This document shows, piece after piece, positions 48,052 through 56,589 of a DNA stretch of 64,000 nucleotides. Origin of the DNA: Microbacterium sp. MYb66 (lineage in GTDB: Bacteria > Actinomycetota > Actinomycetes > Actinomycetales > Microbacteriaceae); contig NZ_PCOV01000006.1 of NCBI RefSeq assembly GCF_002979435.1, positions 1-64,000 of the forward strand. The letters run 5' to 3'. Under the pieces are notes generated by a model. It was not told the origin of the DNA. It made no database searches and was given only the letters and a program-made list of their open reading frames with translations. How positions within the stretch are numbered: position 1 is the stretch's first letter; the number at the start of each line of letters is the position of its first letter. A program made the translations under genes and the position numbers.

Positions 48052-48506
48052 CGTCGGCGTTCAGCCGCGGCGAAGCCCTGGATCAGCTCCTTCTGCAGGC
48101 CGAACATCTCACGCTCCTCGTCGGGCTCGGCGTGATCGAAGCCGAGGAGGTGGAGCAGCCCATGGGTGGTGAGCAGGATGAGCTCGTCCATCAGCGTGTG
48201 GCGTGCGGCCTGAGCCTGCGTCTCCGCCACCTGCGGGCACAGCACGATGTCTCCGAGCAGCCCCGGAGCGGTCGGACGGTCCTCGGTCCCCGGACGGAGC
48301 TCGTCCATCGGGAAGCTGAGCACGTCGGTGGGGCCGGGCTCATCCATCCACTGCACGTGCAGCGCCTCCATGGCGCCCTCGTCGACGAGGACGATCGCCA
48401 CCTCGGCATCCGGGCTGACGTGCAGCTGCGCGAGGTTGAAGTCCGTCAGGCGCTGCAGCACCGTCTCGTCGACGTCGATCGCCGACTCGTTGTTGATCTC
48501 GATCAT
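48048..48506 (-). CDS. ybeY: Endoribonuclease YbeY
   Basis: YbeY processes 16S rRNA ends. The 152-residue product has the zinc motif HGLLHLLGFDH with H115, H119 and H125. ATG overlaps the phoH stop by four bases. Its place before era is the standard order in bacteria. Confidence 0.96.
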   Translation of the reverse strand: MIEINNESAIDVDETVLQRLTDFNLAQLHVSPDAEVAIVLVDEGAMEALHVQWMDEPGPTDVLSFPMDELRPGTEDRPTAPGLLGDIVLCPQVAETQAQAARHTLMDELILLTTHGLLHLLGFDHAEPDEEREMFGLQKELIQGFAAAERRR

Positions 48507-49615
48507 GAGAGTCCTCGTTTCGGCATGCGGTCACGGGGGCCTGGTCGTTGCGCTCCCCTGCGGTCGGCCCTGTTGGCGAACTCGGCCGCCTGCTCGCGCT
48601 CGAAGCGCTGCGCCGTGCGCTTCTCGTCGTATTCGCTGTAGGCGTCGACGATGCGTCCGACCAGGGAGTGGCGCACGACGTCGTCGCTCGTGAGCCGTGA
48701 GAAGTGGATGTCGTCGATGCCGTCGAGCACGCGCGTGACCAGGCGGAGTCCCGAGGCGCCCTGCGGGAGGTCGACCTGGGTGATGTCGCCGGTGACGACC
48801 ATCCGCGTGCCGAAGCCGAGGCGCGTGAGGAACATCTTCATCTGCTCGGGAGTCGTGTTCTGCGCCTCGTCGAGCACGACGAACGAGTCGTTCAAGGTCC
48901 GACCACGCATATAGGCGAGAGGGGCGACCTCGATGGTTCCCGTCGCCATCAGGCGCGGGACGATCTCGGGGTCCATCATCTCGTTGAGCGCGTCGTACAG
49001 CGGTCGCAGATACGGGTCGATCTTGTCCGTGAGCGTGCCGGGGAGGAATCCCAGTCGCTCCCCCGCCTCGACCGCGGGTCGGGTGAGGATGATTCGGGTG
49101 ACTTCCTTGCGCTGCAGGGCCTGCACCGCCTTCGCCATGGCGAGATAGGTCTTTCCGGTGCCGGCGGGGCCGATCCCGAAGACGATCGTGTTCTCCTCGA
49201 TCGCGTCGACGTACTCCTTCTGTCCGACGGTCTTCGGCCGGATCACCTTGCCGCGGGTCGTGAGGATCGCCTCGCCCAGCACCTCGCTCGGACGGGGCCC
49301 GCCCTCCTGACGCAGCATGCGCGCCGAACTCGATACGTCACTCGGAGCCAGATCATGTCCAGCCCTCGTCATGGCGAGCAGCTCGTCGACGAGCGCCTTC
49401 GCCTTCGCGACCGCGTCCTTGTCGCCGCTGAGCGTGATCTCGTTCCCGCGCACGAGAACCTGCACCTCGGGGTGCTCCTTCTCGAGCATGCGCAGCAGCC
49501 GGTCCTGCGGTCCGAGCAGCTGGACCATGGCGACGCCGTCGGCGTAGATCTTCTCGACAGCCTCGGGTGGTCGACCACCCAGGCTCCGCTCCTGTGGCTC
49601 GTGATTCTCAGGCAC
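48503..49615 (-). CDS. PhoH-family ATPase
   Basis: The 370-residue product has an N-terminal KH-like part, then a P-loop GPAGTGKTYLAMAKAV, and the Walker B VVLDEAQNTTPEQMKMFLTR. PhoH-like proteins are RNA-linked ATPases; proximity to ybeY and era suggests a role in rRNA processing. The start is GTG and overlaps the HIT stop by eight bases. Confidence 0.92.
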   Translation of the reverse strand: MPENHEPQERSLGGRPPEAVEKIYADGVAMVQLLGPQDRLLRMLEKEHPEVQVLVRGNEITLSGDKDAVAKAKALVDELLAMTRAGHDLAPSDVSSSARMLRQEGGPRPSEVLGEAILTTRGKVIRPKTVGQKEYVDAIEENTIVFGIGPAGTGKTYLAMAKAVQALQRKEVTRIILTRPAVEAGERLGFLPGTLTDKIDPYLRPLYDALNEMMDPEIVPRLMATGTIEVAPLAYMRGRTLNDSFVVLDEAQNTTPEQMKMFLTRLGFGTRMVVTGDITQVDLPQGASGLRLVTRVLDGIDDIHFSRLTSDDVVRHSLVGRIVDAYSEYDEKRTAQRFEREQAAEFANRADRRGAQRPGPRDRMPKRGLS

Positions 49616-49958
49616 CGACGCTCTTCTCGGTCAGTCCGCCGGCCAGGATATGGGCGTGGACGTGGAAAACGGTCTGTCCGGCGTTCGCGCCGGTGTTGAA
49701 CACGAGGCGGAAGTCTCCGTCCTCGGTGTGCGCCGCAGCCAGCTCCCCGGCGAATGCGACCATCTCGGCGAGCAGGGTCGGGTCACCCGCGGCGAGTTCG
49801 ACGACGTCGCGGTACTCTGCGGTCTTCGGCACCACGAGGAGATGCACCGGGGCCTGCGGGGCGATGTCGCGCAGCGCGAAGAGGCGGTCCGTCTCGCCGA
49901 GGATCTCGGCAGGGATCTCCCCGTTCAGAATGCGCGTGAAGATCGAGGGTTCCGTCAT
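49608..49958 (-). CDS. HIT-family nucleotide-binding protein
   Basis: The 116-residue product has the histidine triad QTVFHVHAHILAG (H99, H101, H103) and the N-terminal FTRILNGEIPAE. HINT-type proteins hydrolyse AMP-amine bonds. The ATG is seven bases after a TAGACT box, so a leaderless promoter may start here inside the hrcA-era run. Confidence 0.93.
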   Translation of the reverse strand: MTEPSIFTRILNGEIPAEILGETDRLFALRDIAPQAPVHLLVVPKTAEYRDVVELAAGDPTLLAEMVAFAGELAAAHTEDGDFRLVFNTGANAGQTVFHVHAHILAGGLTEKSVGA

Positions 49959-49965
49959 GCCGTCA

Positions 49966-49971
49966 AGTCTA
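49966..49971 (-). promoter_or_regulatory. Leaderless promoter -10 (TAGACT) of the HIT gene
   Basis: TAGACT is followed by seven bases and the ATG at 49958. It could separate phoH-ybeY-era expression from the heat-shock promoter. Confidence 0.5.
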
Positions 49972-50021
49972 CTGACCGCCACGTCCTCGCAGCCCTGAGC
50001 TCTCGGAGGGCTGAGGAGAGG

Positions 50022-50750
50022 TCACCATCGACCGAGCGCCACCGACAGCACCGCGATCGCCGCAGGGCCCGCGGTCGAGGTGCGAAGAACCGTCTCTCCC
50101 AGCAGCACACGTTCGGCCCCCGCGGCCGTCAGCCGGTCGAGCTCCTCGTCGGAGATCCCGCCCTCCGGCCCGACGACGAGGACGAGATCACGCGCGTCCG
50201 GCTCGATCTCGGACAGACGCACAGACGCCGTGGGGTCGAGCAGCAGCACGCGCTGCGAACCCGCCCGCTCGGCGAGCTGCTTCGTCGAGACGGCCGCGAC
50301 CACCTCGGGGATCCACGCGCGGTGCGCCTGTTTCGCCGCCTCGCGGACGATGCTCGCCCACCGCTCGCGTCCCTTCACCGCCTTCGGTCCTTCCCAGCGG
50401 GAGACGCTCCGGCTCGCCTGCCAGGGCACGATCTCGTCGACACCCAGCTCGCACGCCGCCTGCACGGCGAGCTCGTCGCGGTCGCCCTTCGCGAGCGCCT
50501 GGACCAGGACGATCCGCGGTGCGGGCGCCGGATGCTCCACGCGCTCCGAGATGCGGACATCGACGCGAGCAGGAGACACCTCCTCGGCGAGGCCGACCAG
50601 CCACACCCCCGCCCCGTCGCCGACGGTGACCGCTTCGCCGACGCGGAGCCGCCGCACGACCGCCGCGTGCTTGGCCTCGGCACCCGTCAACGACACCAGG
50701 TCGCCGACACCGGCATCCGACGACGATTCGACCAGGAAGTGCAGCGCCAT
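50022..50750 (-). CDS. rsmE: 16S rRNA (uracil(1498)-N3)-methyltransferase
   Basis: The 242-residue product has the SPOUT-type C-terminal knot: LVLVVGPEGGISDEELDRL and VLLGETVLRTSTAGPAAI. Its N-terminal PUA-like part holds EAKHAAVVRRLRVGEAVTV. It follows dnaJ by two bases, the usual placement of rsmE in actinobacteria. Confidence 0.95.
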   Translation of the reverse strand: MALHFLVESSSDAGVGDLVSLTGAEAKHAAVVRRLRVGEAVTVGDGAGVWLVGLAEEVSPARVDVRISERVEHPAPAPRIVLVQALAKGDRDELAVQAACELGVDEIVPWQASRSVSRWEGPKAVKGRERWASIVREAAKQAHRAWIPEVVAAVSTKQLAERAGSQRVLLLDPTASVRLSEIEPDARDLVLVVGPEGGISDEELDRLTAAGAERVLLGETVLRTSTAGPAAIAVLSVALGRW

Positions 50751-50752
50751 GA

Positions 50753-51868
50753 TCAGTGGCTGCGGAAGCGGTCGCGGAGCTTGGAGAAGAGTCCCTGCTG
50801 GAACTGCGCGAGCTGCGGCTCCGGCGACTTCACCTTCTTCGCGAAGTCCTCGATCAGCGCCCGCTGCGCGGAATCCAGCCGGGTCGGAGTCAGCACCTGC
50901 ACGCCGACCCGCAGGTCACCGCGCTGCGTACCGCGCAGCGGAGTGATGCCGCGGCCCTTGATCGTCAGCACGTCTCCGGACTGCACGCCGGGGCGGATCT
51001 CCAGCTCGACCTCGCCGTCGAGCCCCTGGATCGTGGTCTCGGTGCCGAGGATGGCGTCGGTCATCGACACCTCGAGCGTGGCGAGCAGGTCGTCGCCCTC
51101 GCGGCTGAAGGCGGGGTGCGCATTCACCGTCACCTCGACGTACAGGTCGCCGTTGGGGCCGCCCGCCTTGCCGACCTCGCCGGAGCCGGGGAGCTGCAGT
51201 CGGAGTCCGGTCTCGACGCCGGCCGGGATGTCGAGCGAGACGGTACGGCGCGAACGCACCCGTCCTTGACCGCCGCAGGTGCCGCACGGGTACGGGATCG
51301 TGGTGCCGTAGCCCTCGCACGTCCCGCAGGGCGCGGAGGTGACGACGTTGCCGAGCAGGCTCCGCACCTGGCGCTGCACGTGCCCCGATCCGCCGCAGAT
51401 GTCGCAGGTGACCGGAGAGGTGCCCTCCTGACAGCAGGATCCCTGGCATGTCTCGCACAGCACCGCGGTGTCGACGTCGATGTCCCGATGCGCACCGAAC
51501 ACCACGTCGCCGAGATCGAGCGTGACGCGAACGAGGGCGTCCTGCCCCCGTTCCCGGCGGGAGCGAGGACGCGCACCCCGGCCGCCGCCCTGCGACGCTC
51601 CGAAGAACGTCTCGAAGATGTCGCCGAATCCGCCGAAGTTGCCGAAGTTCCCGGCCGCGCCGTCTCCACCGCCCATGTCATAGCGACGGCGGGAGTCGTC
51701 GTCGCTGAGCACGTCGTACGCGTGCGTGACGAGCTTGAACTTCTCCGCAGCGTCTTCTCCCGGGTTCACGTCCGGGTGCAGCTGTCGCGCGAGGCGTCGG
51801 TACGCCTTCTTGATCTCGTCGGTGGAAGCGTCCCGGGACACCCCGAGAACCTCATAGTGGTCCGCCAC
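50753..51868 (-). CDS. dnaJ: Chaperone DnaJ
   Basis: The 371-residue product has a J domain with the HPD motif in [14 protein letters not shown], a Gly/Phe-rich linker ([18 protein letters not shown]), four CxxCxGxG-type zinc repeats ([32 protein letters not shown]) and the C-terminal substrate domains. The first repeat ends GSC rather than GxG. It follows hrcA and is expected to be heat-shock controlled. DnaK is not encoded here, so this is the DnaJ2-type copy linked to hrcA. Confidence 0.95.
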   Translation of the reverse strand: MADHYEVLGVSRDASTDEIKKAYRRLARQLHPDVNPGEDAAEKFKLVTHAYDVLSDDDSRRRYDMGGGDGAAGNFGNFGGFGDIFETFFGASQGGGRGARPRSRRERGQDALVRVTLDLGDVVFGAHRDIDVDTAVLCETCQGSCCQEGTSPVTCDICGGSGHVQRQVRSLLGNVVTSAPCGTCEGYGTTIPYPCGTCGGQGRVRSRRTVSLDIPAGVETGLRLQLPGSGEVGKAGGPNGDLYVEVTVNAHPAFSREGDDLLATLEVSMTDAILGTETTIQGLDGEVELEIRPGVQSGDVLTIKGRGITPLRGTQRGDLRVGVQVLTPTRLDSAQRALIEDFAKKVKSPEPQLAQFQQGLFSKLRDRFRSH

Positions 51869-51904
51869 AATCGCCTTTCTGCGTGTGTCCTGATGGCGGC
51901 CGCG

Positions 51905-52936
51905 TCAGCGGCCGGCCTCGTCTTCGTCGAGCATCCGCGACAGGTAGCGGGCGACGGCCCGCGCCGCAGCGAGGTTGCTCGGGTAGTCCATGCGCGTCGG
52001 CCCCATCACGCCGACTCGCGCTGTGCCGCTGGGCGCGGCGTAGTTGCTGGCGACGATCGATGCCTCACCGAGACCGAACGGGGCGTTCTCGGTACCGATG
52101 CTGGCCGCGAGCCCGTGCTCGTCCGTCACCATCTCGCTCATCAGACGCAGCAGCGTCACCTGCTCTTCGATGGCTTCGAGGAGGGGATGGATGCTGCCCC
52201 GGAAATCCTGCTCGCGACGTGCGAGGGTGGCCGCTCCCGCCATCACCAGACGCTCCTGACGGAATCCGCCGAGCTCGTCCATGACCACGCCGGCGAGCGT
52301 GCGCAGCACGACGTCCTGGGGCTTCTCTTCGGCGGCGAGCAGAGACTGGAGACGGTCGGATGCCTCACCGATGCCCTGACCGGTGATCAATGCGGACAGT
52401 CGAGCGCGGAGCACCGCCATGTCGGCGTCGTCGATCGCCTCCGGGAGCACAGCCATGCGCTGTGAGACACCTCCCGCATCGGTCACGAGCACGATCAGAA
52501 GTCGATTCGGCGCGAGCGCGACCAGTTCGACGTGAGTGACATGGGCGCGGGCGAACGACGGGTACTGTGCGAGCGCGACCTGTCCGGTCAACTGCGTCAG
52601 CACCCGCACGGTGCGGACCATCAGGTCGTCGAGGTCGGCGGGTTCACCGAGGAACGACTCGATCGCGGAGCGCTGCGCGGACGAGAGCGGGCGCAGCTGC
52701 GCGAGATGGTTCACGAAGACGCGGTAGCCCTTGTCGGTGGGCACGCGGCCGGATGAGGTGTGCGGCGCGGTGATGAGCTCCTCGTCCTCGAGCAGCGCCA
52801 TGTCGTTGCGGATCGTCGCCGCCGAGACGCCGAACGAGTGCCGGTCGACGATGGAACGGCTGCCGACGGGTTCGTGGGTCTCGACGTAGTCCTGCACGAT
52901 CGCGCGGAGAACCTGGAGTCCTCGCTCAGTGACCAT
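51905..52936 (-). CDS. hrcA: Heat-inducible repressor HrcA
   Basis: HrcA represses heat-shock genes by binding CIRCE. The 343-residue product has a winged helix at the N-terminus (RSIVDRHSFGVSAATIRNDMALLED, key part GVSAATIRNDMALLE), SSGRVPTDKGYRVFV and the GAF-like core. The ATG at 52936 follows GGAAGGG; a GTG one codon upstream is possible. A CIRCE copy covers its predicted transcription start. Confidence 0.95.
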   Translation of the reverse strand: MVTERGLQVLRAIVQDYVETHEPVGSRSIVDRHSFGVSAATIRNDMALLEDEELITAPHTSSGRVPTDKGYRVFVNHLAQLRPLSSAQRSAIESFLGEPADLDDLMVRTVRVLTQLTGQVALAQYPSFARAHVTHVELVALAPNRLLIVLVTDAGGVSQRMAVLPEAIDDADMAVLRARLSALITGQGIGEASDRLQSLLAAEEKPQDVVLRTLAGVVMDELGGFRQERLVMAGAATLARREQDFRGSIHPLLEAIEEQVTLLRLMSEMVTDEHGLAASIGTENAPFGLGEASIVASNYAAPSGTARVGVMGPTRMDYPSNLAAARAVARYLSRMLDEDEAGR

Positions 52937-52951
52937 CACCCTTCCCTTCCG

Positions 52952-52978
52952 CTGGCACTCGGACGTTCAGAGTGCCAA
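52952..52978 (-). promoter_or_regulatory. CIRCE operator
   Basis: On the minus strand TTGGCACTC and GAGTGCCAG are separated by nine bases, a close match to the CIRCE consensus (TTAGCACTC-N9-GAGTGCTAA). It lies between the -10 box and the hrcA start, so HrcA should repress its own operon with dnaJ. Confidence 0.9.
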
Positions 52979-52983
52979 TCCTA
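52978..52983 (-). promoter_or_regulatory. -10 box TAGGAT for hrcA-dnaJ
   Basis: TAGGAT on the minus strand abuts the CIRCE element. Transcription would start near 52971, within CIRCE, and leave a leader of about 35 bases. Confidence 0.5.
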
Positions 52984-53026
52984 CCCCGTGCAGCTCGGGA
53001 TTCTCCGTACCGCAGGCGCACGACCC

Positions 53027-53032
53027 TAGGAT
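53027..53032 (+). promoter_or_regulatory. Leaderless promoter -10 (TAGGAT) of the carboxylesterase gene
   Basis: TAGGAT is followed by seven bases and the ATG at 53040. It is divergent from the hrcA promoter 45 bases away. Confidence 0.55.
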
Positions 53033-53039
53033 GACGCTC

Positions 53040-54458
53040 ATGACCTCCGCTCCCCAGGCCACCCTGTCCAGCGGCATCGTCCGCGGTTCCGAGGAGCACG
53101 GGGTCGTCCGCTACCTCGGCGTTCCCTACGCGGACGCCCCGTTCGGTGAGAACCGCTTCCGTGATCCGCAGCCGGTCACCGGGTGGCCGGAGGTCCGCGA
53201 AGCGACCCGGTTCGGGCCGACCGCGCCTCAGGTGCCGTACGCCGGGGCGATCGGCGAGCTGCTGGGCTCCGTGCGCATCGACGGCGACGACATCCTCACC
53301 GCCAACGTGTGGGCTCCGGTCGACGCATCCGATGCGCCTGTCCTGCTGTGGATCCATGGCGGGGCGCTCGAACGCGGGACGGCAGCGCTGCCGTTGTACG
53401 ACGGCACGGTGTTCGCGAAAGCGGGGATCGTCTTCGTCTCGATCAACTACCGGCTGGGATCCGAAGGCTTCTCGGTGCTCGACGGGGTCCCCCGCAACCT
53501 CGGCCTGCGCGACGCCGCCGCCGCACTCGAATGGGTGCACCGCGAGATCGCGGCGTTCGGCGGCGATCCCGCACGGATCACGGCCATGGGCGAGTCCGCC
53601 GGCGGGGCGATCGTCGCCGGCCTCCTCGCCCGCGACGAATCTCGAGCGCTGATCCGCCGAGCCATCATCGAATCCGGACCGCTCCAGGCCCAGACCCCGA
53701 AGAAGGCGGGCCGCGTGACGGCGCAGATCGCGAAGCGGCTCGGTGTGCGGACAGACCGCGAGTCGTTCGCCGCGCTCAGCCCGGAGCAGCTGCTGGGCGC
53801 GCGGACGGCGCAGTCCGCCGGATCCTCGCCGCTGGGAGGTGCACCCGGCTTCCAGTTCGCCATCGACCCGGACAGCCTTCCGCGGTCGCCGCATGAGGTT
53901 CTCGGAGAGATCGACACCCCTCTGCTGATCGGCAGCAACACCGACGAGTATCGGCTCTGGTTCCCACCCGAAGCGCTCGCGGGTATCAGTGAACTCAAGC
54001 TGCAAGCGGCTCGTCTCCTCTCCCGGATCCCCCAGCGCGCGGTGGGCGAGTACCGATCCGCGTTCCCCGGGGCGAGCACCGGCGAGATCTTCGGGCAGCT
54101 CGTCACCGACCTGATGCTGCGTGCGCCGCTGAGCCGGGTCGCGGCCGCGCGTCCGCAGATCACGCACGTGTACGAGTTCGCGTGGCCGAGCCCGGTGAGG
54201 GATCTGCGCGCCGCCCACGCACTGGAGCTCGGCTTCGTGTTCGACCGGCTCGGCGACGACGAGGCCAGACGTCTGACCGGACCCGATGCGCCGCGAGGAC
54301 TCGCCCGCGAGATGAACGCGGCCTGGATCGGATTCGCGACCGAGGGCGAACCCGGCTGGCCCGTCTACGGCCCGGATCGTCGGACGCGGCTCTTCGATGC
54401 CGACAGCGCGACCGTTCCCCAACGCCGGACCGCGGGGATGGATCTGCTCCCCGGCTGA
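53040..54458 (+). CDS. Type-B carboxylesterase
   Basis: The 472-residue alpha/beta hydrolase has GVPYADAPFGENRF, oxyanion-hole LLWIHGGAL (HGG 106-108), nucleophile S186 in GESAGGA, an acidic residue in IGSNTDEYRLW, and the catalytic His in AHALELGFVF. No signal peptide is seen, so it is cytoplasmic. The length is at the short end for the family. The substrate is not known. Start at 53040 fits a leaderless transcript; an upstream ATG lies inside the -10 box. Confidence 0.88.
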   Translation: MTSAPQATLSSGIVRGSEEHGVVRYLGVPYADAPFGENRFRDPQPVTGWPEVREATRFGPTAPQVPYAGAIGELLGSVRIDGDDILTANVWAPVDASDAPVLLWIHGGALERGTAALPLYDGTVFAKAGIVFVSINYRLGSEGFSVLDGVPRNLGLRDAAAALEWVHREIAAFGGDPARITAMGESAGGAIVAGLLARDESRALIRRAIIESGPLQAQTPKKAGRVTAQIAKRLGVRTDRESFAALSPEQLLGARTAQSAGSSPLGGAPGFQFAIDPDSLPRSPHEVLGEIDTPLLIGSNTDEYRLWFPPEALAGISELKLQAARLLSRIPQRAVGEYRSAFPGASTGEIFGQLVTDLMLRAPLSRVAAARPQITHVYEFAWPSPVRDLRAAHALELGFVFDRLGDDEARRLTGPDAPRGLAREMNAAWIGFATEGEPGWPVYGPDRRTRLFDADSATVPQRRTAGMDLLPG

Positions 54459-54473
54459 CCCGGGTCGCGGAAG

Positions 54474-55691
54474 TCAGTCGGTCAGCTCGCGCACGACGGC
54501 GTCGGCGAGGAGACGTCCCCGCAGTGTCAGCCGGATGCGGCCCTGGACCGCGGCGACGGGATCGACGAGCCCATCCGCGATCAGACCGGCGACCCGGCTG
54601 CGGTTGGGCGCGGGCACATCGTCGACGGCGATGCCCTCGCGGATCCGGCTGAGCAGCAGGATGCGCTCCAGCGTCCGCGACTCCTCATCGGGTCGCTCGG
54701 TGCCTGCCGCCGGAGACTCGGTTGCCGCGAGCCGCTGCGCGTACGCCGCAGGGTGCTTCACGTTCCACCACCGCAACCCCGCGACATGGCTGTGCGCGCC
54801 GGGGCCGAAGCCCCACCAGTCGCTCCCCCGCCAGTAGGCGAGATTGTGTCGGGAGCGCTGATCCGGCGTGCGCGCCCAATTGCTGACCTCGTACCACTCG
54901 AACCCGCCGACGGCGAGGCGGGCGTCCGCGAGTTCGTACATGTCGGCCTGCAGGTCGTCGTCGGGGGTGGGGACCTCGCCGCGTCGGATCTGACGGGCCA
55001 GCTTGGTGCCGTCCTCGATGATGAGGGCGTAGGCGGAGATGTGGTCCGGCTCGAGCGCGAGTGCGGCGTCGAGAGAAGCCTCCCAGTCGGCGAGCGACTC
55101 CCCCGGCGCCCCGTAGATGAGGTCGACGCTCACCGCGAGTCCGGCATCCTTCGCCGCCGCGACGGCGGTGCGCACGTTCTCCGGGCGGTGCGTGCGGTCG
55201 AGGGCGGCGAGCACATGCGGGACGGCGGACTGCATGCCGACCGACATCCTCGTCACCCCGGCATCCGCCAGAGTGCGGGCCACCGCCGGGGTCACGGTGT
55301 CCGGATTCGCCTCCACCGTCACCTCGGCGCCCTCTACCAGGCCGAAAGCCGACGTCGCGGCTCCGAGCATGCGGGCGAGGTCGCCGGCGGGCAGGAGTGT
55401 CGGCGTGCCGCCGCCGAAGAAGACCGTGTCCATCGGCCGCAGCGCGCCCGCATCGCCGAGCACGCGACGCGCCAGGTCGATCTCGGAGATCAGCGTCGAG
55501 GCGTAGTCCTCCTGCTTCGCACCGCGCAGCTCGGTCGAGGTGTACGTATTGAAGTCGCAGTACCCGCAGCGCACCGTGCAGAACGGAATATGAAGATACG
55601 CCGAGAACGGCACGCTCGAATCGATCGGAAGATCGGCGGGCAGATGCCCGTCCGTCGGCGCAGGGTCACCCAGAGGAAGCGGTCCCGCCAT
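54474..55691 (-). CDS. hemW: Radical SAM protein HemW-like
   Basis: HemW proteins handle heme and were long annotated as anaerobic coproporphyrinogen oxidase. The 405-residue product has the cluster motif CTVRCGYC (C38, C42, C45), GGGTPTLLP, and a HemN_C domain with FGPGAHSHVAGLRWWNVK. ATG shares one base with the upstream stop. It lies downstream of lepA, as is typical. Confidence 0.93.
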   Translation of the reverse strand: MAGPLPLGDPAPTDGHLPADLPIDSSVPFSAYLHIPFCTVRCGYCDFNTYTSTELRGAKQEDYASTLISEIDLARRVLGDAGALRPMDTVFFGGGTPTLLPAGDLARMLGAATSAFGLVEGAEVTVEANPDTVTPAVARTLADAGVTRMSVGMQSAVPHVLAALDRTHRPENVRTAVAAAKDAGLAVSVDLIYGAPGESLADWEASLDAALALEPDHISAYALIIEDGTKLARQIRRGEVPTPDDDLQADMYELADARLAVGGFEWYEVSNWARTPDQRSRHNLAYWRGSDWWGFGPGAHSHVAGLRWWNVKHPAAYAQRLAATESPAAGTERPDEESRTLERILLLSRIREGIAVDDVPAPNRSRVAGLIADGLVDPVAAVQGRIRLTLRGRLLADAVVRELTD

Positions 55692-56344
55692 CAGACGGGG
55701 GTCGCGTAGAGCGGGGAGATCGCCCGGAGGTAGCGCGCGAAGAGCTCACGACGGCGACGCTTCACGAGCGCCGGAACGGTGCGGTAGAGGAGGCTGTTCG
55801 GCGCATCGAAGGCGCGCACCGTGAACCAGACCTCGTCGTTGTCCTCACGCCAGTCCACGTCGAAGGACTCCTCGCCGCTGACGACCGACCCGCCGACCGT
55901 CCCGAGGACGAATCCGACGCGCCTGGTCTCCTCGGTGACCGAGATCACCCTGAGCTCGGAATCAGCACGCATACCGGCGACACGGCCGCGGAGGTGCAGC
56001 GTCATCCCGGCGCCGACGAACGGCATGCCCTCGGCGTCGTAGCGGGGTTCCACGTCGCGCTTGCTCGGCGCGACAGGGTTGCCCTCGGCGTCGAAGCTCA
56101 CACCGGCGTATGCAGGCCCGGGCGCCGGACGCACGTCTTCGACCGAGAGGCCGGCTGCACGCTGGGCGGTCCAGGAGAGAAGTGCCTCGCCCGCCGTCTG
56201 GAACCGTTCGACCCCGCTGCCGATCCGCCAGGAATCCTCCGCCGGGATGCTGCGCTCCGGCGGGTACTGCATCAGATCGGGCGCATGGGTCGCACCCACG
56301 GCCGCATAGTCCACCGTGTCGTCTCGGAAAGTCCCGCGCCGCAT
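55691..56344 (-). CDS. DUF1990-family protein
   Basis: The 217-residue product begins MRRGTFRDDTVDYAAVGATHA and has VGAGMTLHLRGRVAGM and a C-terminal VWFTVRAFDAPN, the pattern of DUF1990 proteins. It is cytoplasmic and has no known function. The ATG at 56344 is seven bases after TAGGCT, so it is predicted leaderless. HemW follows with TGATG coupling. Confidence 0.82.
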   Translation of the reverse strand: MRRGTFRDDTVDYAAVGATHAPDLMQYPPERSIPAEDSWRIGSGVERFQTAGEALLSWTAQRAAGLSVEDVRPAPGPAYAGVSFDAEGNPVAPSKRDVEPRYDAEGMPFVGAGMTLHLRGRVAGMRADSELRVISVTEETRRVGFVLGTVGGSVVSGEESFDVDWREDNDEVWFTVRAFDAPNSLLYRTVPALVKRRRRELFARYLRAISPLYATPV

Positions 56345-56351
56345 GAGTTCC

Positions 56352-56357
56352 AGCCTA
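56352..56357 (-). promoter_or_regulatory. Leaderless promoter -10 (TAGGCT) of the DUF1990 gene
   Basis: TAGGCT is followed by seven bases and the ATG at 56344. The 230 bases between this box and the end of lepA hold no gene, terminator or repeat that I can see. Confidence 0.6.
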
Positions 56358-56589
56358 CTTCGGGTTACCTGAGCGAACACCCCCACGCGCCGCACGACGT
56401 CACATCTCCGGTGGCGTACCCACCCGGCTCAGGACGCTGCGGGCTTGCGCACCGGGGTGGACGAGAGGCCGGCCGCACTCAGCGCGGAGCGGCCGCATCC
56501 GCCGTCTCCTGCACGATCCGGAGGCCTCGGGCACGGGGCACTGAGCGGAAGACGGGTAATCCCCGCTCGTACGCCGGAAGACGTGCGGC

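Noticed and set aside
56358-56589. A hidden gene or RNA between lepA and the DUF1990 gene
   Set aside because: Short frames there have shadow-like composition, and no tRNA, strong hairpin or conserved motif is visible.
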